Origin: Pollenia angustigena
Taxonomy: Eukaryota > Arthropoda > Insecta > Diptera > Polleniidae
Assembly: GCA_930367215.1 (NCBI GenBank)
Contig: OV884057.1
Span: 247,034,830 to 247,098,829 of the forward strand
Direction: 5' to 3'
Length of the DNA stretch: 64,000 bases
The number at the start of each line of letters is the position of its first letter. Position 1 is the first letter of the stretch. The position numbers and the translations under genes are program-made. The notes below the pieces were generated by a model. That model had not been told where the DNA came from. It searched no databases and saw only the letters and a program-made list of their open reading frames with translations. This document shows positions 36,701 through 45,700 of this stretch, piece by piece.

Positions 36701-39700
36701 GAAGTCTTGTGTATTTTGTTCCCTGTTTTGGTTTTCAAATATTAGCCACATTTATACACACATGCAATTGGTTTTGGGTCGTGTGCGTCTGTGTGCAATG
36801 AGTTTGAAAACAACATGTTGCACTTGATTTCTTTAATGTTCATTAAAAGTTATTTTTAAAAATTGCACACTGACACATATTTGAAATGTATCTTTGAGGT
36901 TGAGATACTGGTAAGAAAATTTACATTGTACTTGTTTTGCCTATAAAAATTTGCTATAAAAAGAGTATAACTAAGAGAATTTATTACTCATTTTTAAGAG
37001 AATTTATATTGCCAAAGCTTATTGTTGTCAGCAGGGTTCCCAGTTTTATTTTTAGCCTTATCCCCAATTTGCGATTTTTCACCCTTAAAAATCCCCAAAA
37101 TAGGTTTTTTCTTATCCCCAAAAATCCCGACATTTTCTTAAAAATAAAATACATAATATTATGTCAATGGAAAAATATGCATACATCGATTTATTTAAAT
37201 AAATCCATTTGCGTAATATTATTAAAACTAATGTTTTTTTTCTTTGAGTTCTACGTATCTATATGTATAGTATGTAACAAGGGTAATGGAAAAACGCAAA
37301 AGAAAAATTATGCGTCAATATTTATAATTTCAAAAACTAGGGAATCAAAATCTTCTGATTCATCAGCCAGTGCAATTTTGTTGTTTGTTTAAAAAGTGCA
37401 TTTGAGATGATTGAATTTATTTGTCACAACAAGCTGCATTATTTTAAAGTGTGTATTGATCAGTGTTGACAATTTAGCCATTTAGTGGCTAAATTTAGCC
37501 ATTTTTCACCCTGTTTAGCCATTAAAAAATTAGTTTAGCCATTTTTCAACTTGTTTAGCCATTAAATTTTTTTGCCGTTTTGCTTTAAAAGAATAATTTT
37601 TATTTTATTATAAAAATTTATAAAAGTAAAATAAACATTTTGAACAATTAAAACGCCTTTAATTTAAATCAAAACTTTTACAAATGTTGAAAATCGCTAT
37701 AAACTATGACGCTGAAACATATTTTAAAGTAAAGGAACAGTATTCCACTATTATGGCGTTTTCTTTTCTAAAAAAAAGTGTTGCATAAGTGTAACATGTG
37801 ACTTGGCAACATTTTTAAATGCTGCCCTAATATTTTACGTTTACAAAAGAGCACAAATTTCGGTATTAAACAATAAAGTACAATTAGCGGAAGGTAAATT
37901 CAATTACAGGTAGCGGCAAGACTACAACAATTCAAAACCAACAGAAACAACAAATGTTTTTTGTATTGCATTGTTAGTGTTTACAGCTCAAAACTTGCCA
38001 CCACCTTGTACTGAATTCGCCTTGATCTAGTGCTGCACTCATGCCCCTTTAATTAAAATGAGTGTTGAACATGTAGCATTTTTTTTTAATTTTAAAGGGA
38101 ACATCATAAGAAAAGAACGCTTTACCCTTTTAAAATAACACATGTTTTTCAGAAAAGAACATAAAAAAATGTAAAAGGTAGAATAAATGCAGAATTTTAC
38201 TCAGAAAAGAAAAAGGCCTTTAAATTTATAAAATGGATCAACACAAACATCGCTGTTTCTGTCTGGTTGCAAGTATTTCAATAAAGGGATGCAGGCGGTA
38301 GCAAAATTGTTTTAGAAATTTCAGAATGGACTATAAAGTTGCTCTCACTTCCATGGTCTAATGCTGAAGAAGAGAGGGTGTTTAGCCAAGTAAACATCAT
38401 TAAAAGTGAGAAATAGGTAAAATTAAGCAACCGTTAATTCGATTTTATCAATTAGGTAAATATTTTTACCATAACAATACAATATTTATACAACCACCAC
38501 AATAGTGGGGAGGGTACTATGCGTTTGTTCTGATGTCTGTAACACCTTAAAATATTAGTCCTTAGCCCACCTTTACGTATACCGATTTACTCAGAATCAC
38601 GATGTTTGTGTGGCTGGCTGGCTGTCCATGTAAACCTTGTGCGCAAAGTACAGGAGGCTTATTCTGAATTGCGATGCGAAAATCAATGCGATGCGCAAAT
38701 CATAAATGCGAACAATTGCTATTCTGTATTGCGATATTAGCAAAGTTTTTTTTTTAATCGCATTTCAAATGCGAAAAGGTGACAAGTCGGTATTCTACAT
38801 TGCGAAAACAAATGTCAAATTCGCAAAATTTATTCGACAACAAAATAGCATTCGCAAAGTACAAACATGTTAGTGAAAGATAATATTTTATTTATTTATT
38901 TATCATATATTTATTATTTAATTCAGGAAAGCAAGCAATAAGACCACCAAACCGCGTAAATTTGAAATAATGATTGAATTTATAAATAGAATAAGCACAG
39001 CCAATTGGCAAGAGGCCATTTGAAAACACCAAAAGCACATCAGTCGTCAAATACTTTGTGGCAAATGTTAACTGAAGAACTTAATATCAATGGACCACCT
39101 ATTAGAGAAGCTGCAGGATGGAAAAAGTATGAAATATATAAACCAGTTCAAAAATATTTGACTTCAACTTTAATTTTAATAGGTTTGGGCCGATTTTAAA
39201 GTACACACAAAACATTTTCATTTTCTTCTTCGTCGAACCACAGTGCCACAAAATCCATTTTTATTATTTTTTTTTTTATTACAGAATGTCCTAAATAAAT
39301 TTTTTAAACAATTTTCACAGCCAAACACAAACAATTTATTTATTTTTAATTTGACGTATATTTGAGCAGCGTTGCCACTATTTGAAATAAATTGCGAATG
39401 CGATTGCGAAAGTCTAAAGAATACCAATTTTCTTTCGCATCGCATTTCATTTGCGCATCGCATTGATTTTTGCATTGCAATTCAGAATAAGCCTCCAGGT
39501 CGCATTTTAGAGATTATTTTTTAAAATTTGGTACGAAGGTTCTAATATGGTGTAGGGTATCATAAAGTCGGGTTTAACCGACTATACATTCTTACTTGGT
39601 TTTTTATTGTAGATCTGGACTCAAAAGGTTGGGTAAATGTTGTCGTGATTATGATTTACCTTCAATTTATTTAAAACTTATGATTATTTGAAGCTAATGA

Positions 39701-42700
39701 GTGATTCCTTTGAGATGAACAATACGACATCGAATTTTTTTAATATTAATTTACGTTTATTCTTATTTATCAAATTGATCTTAACTCACAATTTCATCGT
39801 AAACAACTTTAAATGAATTATATCTGTTTTGTTATTAAATTTTAATGTGTTTTTATTTAAAAAAGTTTTTAGCCATTTTTAAGCCCATTTTTAGCCATTT
39901 TTTCCGTAAATTTAGCCATTTTTGGTCACCAACTTTTGCCAACACTGGTATTGATTCTTATTAATTCTAATAACTTATATGTTTTGCGTTTTGTTGCAAA
40001 TATTGATTTTGGTTATATTCATTACAATAACAATAAAGACTAGTTCAACAAAAGTAACGCTAGTTCGTACAAAAAGCATATTTAAAACTATTTCAACAAG
40101 TTTTTGAAAAAGTTTTAAACCGCAAAAAATATTAAAATTTGTACCCACATCTTGACCAAATCGGTCTTGCCATTGTAAAAATGAAATTTATAATAATATA
40201 TTATCCCCAAAAATCCCCAGCGAAAAAAGTGCTTTTCCCCAAAAAATCCCCTGGGGATTTTCACGAAATTTGTATCCCCAATTACAAAAAAATCCCCAAC
40301 TTGGGGATAAATCCCCAAAAATGGGAACACTAATGGTGGTTTGTATGCTTTTTTCTTAAAAAATCGTCAAAAGTTTTAACAAAATCGTCAAATATTTAAT
40401 GTTACAAATTATATTTTTTATTGATTGGTTCAAAAATATAAATTTTTAGCAAGAAATTCTATTTATGATAAAAAAGGTGATATTATTACGTTTTATTCTA
40501 TTTATTTCAGCAAATTGGCTAAGATATTATAATAAATAAGTAAAAATATATTTATCATTTGAAAAGAAATAAAAAAAGATATACAGGGGTGTGCTGGAAA
40601 TCGTAAACGTAAAACGCAAGAATTTTAAAAGTCGTTTTCTGAAATAAAAGAATTTTATGACAAATATTTCTCTTTTAAACTGAATTTTATAACAAAAATT
40701 ATAAAAATTAGATTCAAAGTGTGTTAAAAAAAAAACTTCGAAATTCATGCGTTTTACACTTTCAATTTCCAGCCCATCCCTGATACATAAGACAAAATAT
40801 ATTTTCATAAAAACATAACAAAAACTTATTTATTCATCTATCCATATTCACTAAAACAATTAATAAAAAATTTTGAAGGTGCTAAACCAATTTTCCACAC
40901 ATCTTCTTATTAAGAACTTACTTCTTACTTCCTAACAAGCAACTATGCTTAGGGCTAAAAAATCAGAGCAAGTTAAACTCTCTTTTTGGTTTAAAATGTG
41001 TTTAAACCAACAAATCTATAAATCACTAAACTCATAAACCATCTTTAAACGCATAAAATTGGGCGTTTAAACTACCAATACAGACCATATGAATTTGATA
41101 AGATTTATCGTAGTGCTTCCACATGTTATTTTTTTAACCACATATAATACATGAGACACTGATTTACAGTTGTTGAGTTTAAACTATATATAAATTCACG
41201 TTTAGTTCAACTAAACCAGCGTTTAAACCATCAGTGATTTTTTAGCCATTAGAATAACTTACCTAACAGAATTAAATGGGAATTCCCCCTTTTCACTTTC
41301 AAATAGAAAACTTCTTCACATGTGATTATAACTTTAGTGAAAAAATCCAATCGTATGTAGCGACGGAAATCGAAATCAAAACGACGAAAAGCGGATTTAA
41401 CCAATTTTAAAAAAGCGACGCAATTCCAAACGACGCAAATAGGACTGACACAGCATTTTGCAGTATCGGTGGCATGCATATAATTGTAGTATTCGAATTA
41501 CAAATGAAAGCCACCTGGTTTGTGATAGCAGGGCTGCCAGGTACTTTTTTTCCTTGTCCCCAAAAAATTAAAAAAATATCCCCAAAAATCCCCAAATTAA
41601 GAAAAAAACCTTAATAAGTAAATATTTTTCTGTTTGTTTTTTTTCTGACCAAATTTAAAATATTTTTTTAAAAAAGTAAAAATAGTAAGAAAAATTTTAA
41701 TTAGAAATCCCCAAAAATCTCCAAATAAAAATTTTTTGTAAAAAAAATCATTTTATTTTGTTTGTACCCTGAAGGAAAAATAACATAAATTTATAAAGTA
41801 CCCTTAACACTACCTTTTAACTAAAATGATAATCTTAATAAGGACCTTTTACACCGTATAAGTTGTTGATAAGATTAAGATAAAAGTTTTGCTACTTTTT
41901 TTTCATATTTTTAATACGAGACAAAGAAAAATAAGCATAAATAATAAAAGGGAAAATATATTAAAAGAGTGTAAAATCCCCAAAAAATCCCCGAATTTTT
42001 TTTTAAATCCCCAAAAAAATCCCCAATCCCCAAATGACTTTCTTTGTCCTTTTTGCTCGCATAAAATCCCCAACTTTGGGGATAAATCCCCAAGTCTGAC
42101 AGCCCTGTGTGATAGGGGAAGAATTTTTTTTTTAATTTCCAATAATTTTTGTATTTCGAAAAATTGATTGTAACGTTTTGGACTATTCCCAATATAATTG
42201 TAATTACAGTACTTTTCGCTTATAGTCACATCCTTTAGTTGCAACCATAACGTGGACTATATCGCTAATGTGACTATAAGGCTAATTCACATATATGCCA
42301 CTATGACGCATATAACCGAATTCGAATATAATCAAGCTATGTGAATAAAGGAAATAAAAAATTCATATAAATTACACCGAAATCAGGCTTATGGTTTCAC
42401 AACAGAGTTGCATTCTTTATAAAAACTAGTTAAAATAATAACAAGATGTTTCATAGGTGATACCAACGGCGAAAACTAATTTTTTACGAGTAGAGAGTTG
42501 ATAACAAAAATTAATGATTTAATTCATTCTTTCTTTGGATGGATTTTTGATTTGAAAACTAAAAAGAACTTACTAAATTTTGCTAACGTGACTATAACGC
42601 CATTAATTTGCTTTACTTTTCCCTTTGACTACTGTTGATAAATGGCATATATGGCAAATGTGCTTTTATCGCGAAATGGACTATAACGTTAATACTTTAT

Positions 42701-45700
42701 ATTAAATTAACTTATAGCGGCAAAATAAACAGATAAAATGGACTACATCGCTAATGTGACTATAAGCGTTGTGACTATAAACGAAAAGTACTGTATTTCT
42801 TATAAGTGTTTGATTGATGCCAGGATATCGTCAAAACACTATTACTTTAAGTAAAAAATCGTAATTTTACTGTATTTTCTCAAAAAAATCGTCACATATA
42901 ACAACCTTGGGTCAGTGTTGTCAGATTTTTTTGAGCTGCATTGCCAAAAAAAATTTTAACCAAAATGTAAAAATTAAGAGAAAAAAACTAACCAAAATTA
43001 TTTTGTATCAAAATTACTATTTTATTCGCACTTCAGTTTAAAATGTTAGTGTCTAAAGAAGAAATAGTGTGTGTTTGTTTCTTGTAGTCTCATAAACCGC
43101 TGAACCGATTTTTTTAGTTTTACCTGTATAATTTTTCGTAATTTTTAATGGCACCTCCTATACCGAGTTAACAGTTATTTTGAGCTAGAGCTTTCAACCA
43201 TTTTTATAAAGAGCTCTTACAAGTAAAACTTTTAAAGTCATGCTATGCGTAGATCTTTTTCCCCGGCGGAAATATAATCATAAAAAAAGAAATGATCCAC
43301 GTCTTTTGGGCGGCATATTTTTTCCGCAAATTAAAAAAAAATTCAGGTCGTGGATCATTTCTTTTTTTCTTTCTTTAGTCCTATTTTCATGCATACATGA
43401 TCTTGAAACTAAATCCGCTATCATATTAGAGTTACTACAAAATCGCATTTATATATATTCCAGAGCACCGTGTAAAATGCATCTAATTTGCACAAATCTA
43501 AATTATTTACATACAAAGATGATATACATACTTGGCAAAATATAAAATTTGATACCCATATTGCCCTATTTAAAACAAAGGGTTACCACCCCATTGCATT
43601 TTTGTCAAAACGAGAACTAGCACGAATTTAAAAAAAAACTGAGACACGGATTTAATTAAATCGACTAAAGATTAAAATATGTTAATTTGGCACTATTATT
43701 ACAAACAACCCCGAACAAAAAAATTCAAAAACCGTTTTTTTTACAGAAAATCCTTAAAAAAAGGACATGGATGATCGTCCTTGGAAAAATGTTATATACA
43801 GTTAGACGCGCCTTAGAGAAACCTTTCTTACGATACCCAACTTGTATATGTTGGTAAGGACACAGATTCTTAAAGTAACAAAACATGCAAAAATATACCC
43901 TTTTTCAAACTGGTCCAGCTCACGAGAGGTCAACCCTGGGACCGTAATATTTAAAATGTCATCTTAAAAATGTCCAAGGTTCCTTTTTAGGAGGGTACAT
44001 CGAGTACGAATTTTGCTTCCATACAACTTGAGTCGCTCTAATGTATATATCTACTAGGTTGGGTCAAAAAATTTTTTAATATAGACGAAACTTGTATCAA
44101 GACGAGAGATGCCCAGATATGACAGCAAACAAGATTTTGTGACCAATGACAGCTCAAAAGAAAATAAACAATGATCATCAGGCTTCTTGCGCAGACCTGT
44201 TCAATGGGCCTTGCTTTGGCCTTTTTATCTTACCATTCACTATTTTAAATATTTTCTGTAAAATTCCCATAGATTATACATACACCTATGTAGCCTTTAT
44301 TGGGCTACTGTATGTACTTACTCTTGATTCCGCTAAAATAAATATATTATTATTTTAAAATTCTTAAAAAATGTGAGCCCAAAAATTTCTAAAATAATTT
44401 TTTCTATTTTTTTTGTCCCAATTTTTAGCGTGTGTACTATCTTTCTTTGGAGTATTATATGGGCCGCTCGCTACAAAACACCATGATTAATTTGGGTATT
44501 CAAAGCGAATGCGAAGAGGCCATGTACCAATTGGGTCTCGATATTGAGTGCTTGGAAGAGATGGAGGAAGATGCCGGTTTGGGTAACGGTGGTTTGGGTC
44601 GTTTAGCTGCCTGTTTTCTCGATTCCATGGCCACTTTGGGCTTGGCTGCTTACGGTTATGGTATTCGTTATGAATACGGTATTTTCGCACAGAAGATTAA
44701 GAACGGCGAACAAGCTGAGGAGCCTGATGATTGGTTGCGCTTTGGTAACCCATGGGAAAAGGCCAGACCTGAATTCATGTTGCCAGTTAATTTTTATGGT
44801 CGTGTGATTGATACACCCGAAGGCAAAAAGTGGGTAGACACACAAGTTGTTTATGCCATGCCCTACGATAATCCTATTCCCGGTTATGGCAATAACCATG
44901 TCAACACTTTAAGATTGTGGTCGGCAAAGTCTCCAATTGATTTCAATTTGAAATTCTGTAAGTTTGTAAAGGAAACTCTAAAATAAAATAAAATTCTTAT
45001 TTATAATTTGCTTGTATTTTAAGTCAACGATGGTGATTATATCCAGGCTGTATTAGATCGAAACTTGGCTGAGAACATTTCTCGTGTCTTGTACCCGAAC
45101 GATAACTTCTTCGAAGGAAAGGAATTGCGCTTGAAACAAGAATACTTTATGGTGGCTGCTACTTTGCAAGACATCATCAGACGTTATAAGGCTTCCAAAT
45201 TTGGTTCTCGTGAAGCTGTCCGAACCCACTTCGATCACTTCTCCGATAAAGTGGCCATTCAATTGAACGATACTCATCCTTCTTTAGCTATTCCTGAACT
45301 TATGCGCATCTTGATTGATGAAGAGCATTTAACCTGGGAAAAGGCTTGGGAAATCACCGTACGCACCTGTGCCTACACTAACCATACCGTCCTTCCCGAA
45401 GCTTTGGAACGCTGGCCCGTTTCTATGCTTGAGTCCATTTTGCCCCGTCATTTGCAAATTATCTATCACATTAACTTCTTGCACATGGAAAATGTTTTAA
45501 AACATTTCCCTGATGATTTGGACCGTATGCGTCGTATGTCTCTAGTAGAAGAAGATGGTGAAAAACGCATTAACATGGCCCATTTGTCCATTGTTGGTTC
45601 TCATGCTGTCAATGGTGTCGCCGCTATTCACTCACAAATCTTAAAGGATGATTTGTTCCGTTTGTTCTACGAGATGGAACCCAAAAAGTTCCAAAACAAG

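Larger units (their letters stand above)
38478..39600. repeat. Dispersed fly repeat (ACCACCACAATAGTGG head, CCGACTATACATTCTTACTTGG tail), split
   Basis: Head accaccacaatagtggggag, the middle ggctgtccatgtaaaccttgtgcgcaaagtaca, then (after the insert) ggtcgcattttagag and the tail gggtttaaccgactatac. The same middle wording occurs inverted at 255-345 and 11735-11860 and partly at 53440-53490; a head copy lies at 47755-47900. Class unknown. Confidence 0.6.
37461..39947. mobile_element. hAT element with TSD GTATTGAT, TTTAGCCATTTTT subterminal repeats
   Basis: Left CAGTGTTGACAATTTAGCC; right inverted CAGTGTTGGCAAAAGTTGG. The exact 8-bp TSD GTATTGAT sits at 37453-37460 and 39948-39955. TTTAGCCATT occurs at least five times at the left end and three to four at the right. 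A scrap of hAT transposase remains at 38326-38440. Two more elements are nested inside (38478-39600 and 38654-39495). Confidence 0.9.
37032..40332. mobile_element. Outer hAT-like element (CAGGGTTCCCA ends, TCCCCAAAAATCCCC motifs)
   Basis: Left CAGGGTTCCCAGTTTT; right, inverted, (T)AGTGTTCCCATTTTTGGGG. Both ends are crowded with TCCCCAAAAA words (37058-37130 and 40200-40320), likely subterminal transposase sites. No TSD could be shown; the last base differs from the usual G. It contains the complete hAT at 37461-39947. Confidence 0.6.
41390..42830 (-). pseudogene. hAT transposase fragment split by two MITEs
   Basis: On the minus strand 42830-42796 reads [11 protein letters not shown]; after the pogo-like insert, 42206-42116 reads [20 protein letters not shown] then [11 protein letters not shown]; after the hAT insert, from about 41528, it reads QTRWLSF. 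The same order, LPSSVETLTRNIYNYISNSPKR .. HPSQTRWLSL, occurs in the transposase at 48921-49679. The two genes are clearly related but not the same age. The N- and C-terminal parts are lost. Confidence 0.75.
40340..42910 (-). mobile_element. hAT relic of the ATCGTCA family, broken by three insertions
   Basis: Both borders show aaaaaatcgtcaaaa words (40359-40396 and 42826-42894), like the subterminal repeats of the hAT at 48061. Its coding relic is at 41478-42206 and 42796-42830. Inserts: the Harbinger-like MITE 40952-41248, the hAT MITE 41529-42107 and the pogo-like MITE 42207-42793. Terminal repeats themselves are not preserved. Confidence 0.55.
18742..44428 (+). other. GlyP intron 1, enlarged by mobile DNA
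   Basis: GT-AG intron of 25,687 bp with donor GTAAGC and acceptor TTTTTAG. Nearly all recognisable content is transposon-derived: hAT elements with 8-bp TSDs, Harbinger-like and pogo-like MITEs, piggyBac-like MITEs, SINEs and 400-bp tandem arrays, each listed separately. No other host exon was recognised. The pieces 18742-19789, 20831-21308, 21484-22062, 27114-27490, 30867-31739 and 32482-33340 are AT-rich and show nothing I can name. Confidence 0.8.

Noticed and set aside
36937..37392. 151-codon plus-strand frame in intron 1
   Set aside because: It runs through the TCCCCAAAAA terminal repeats of a hAT-like element; composition explains the openness.
37032..40332. 8-bp target duplication for the outer CAGGGTTCCCA element
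   Set aside because: Flanks GTTGTCAG and ATGGTGGT agree at only three positions, so I report the element without a TSD.
40139..42192. Pairs of complementary open frames rich in NPQKNP / GDLSPKLG
   Set aside because: These translate the TCCCCAAAAATCCCC subterminal repeats of MITEs on both strands; not genes.
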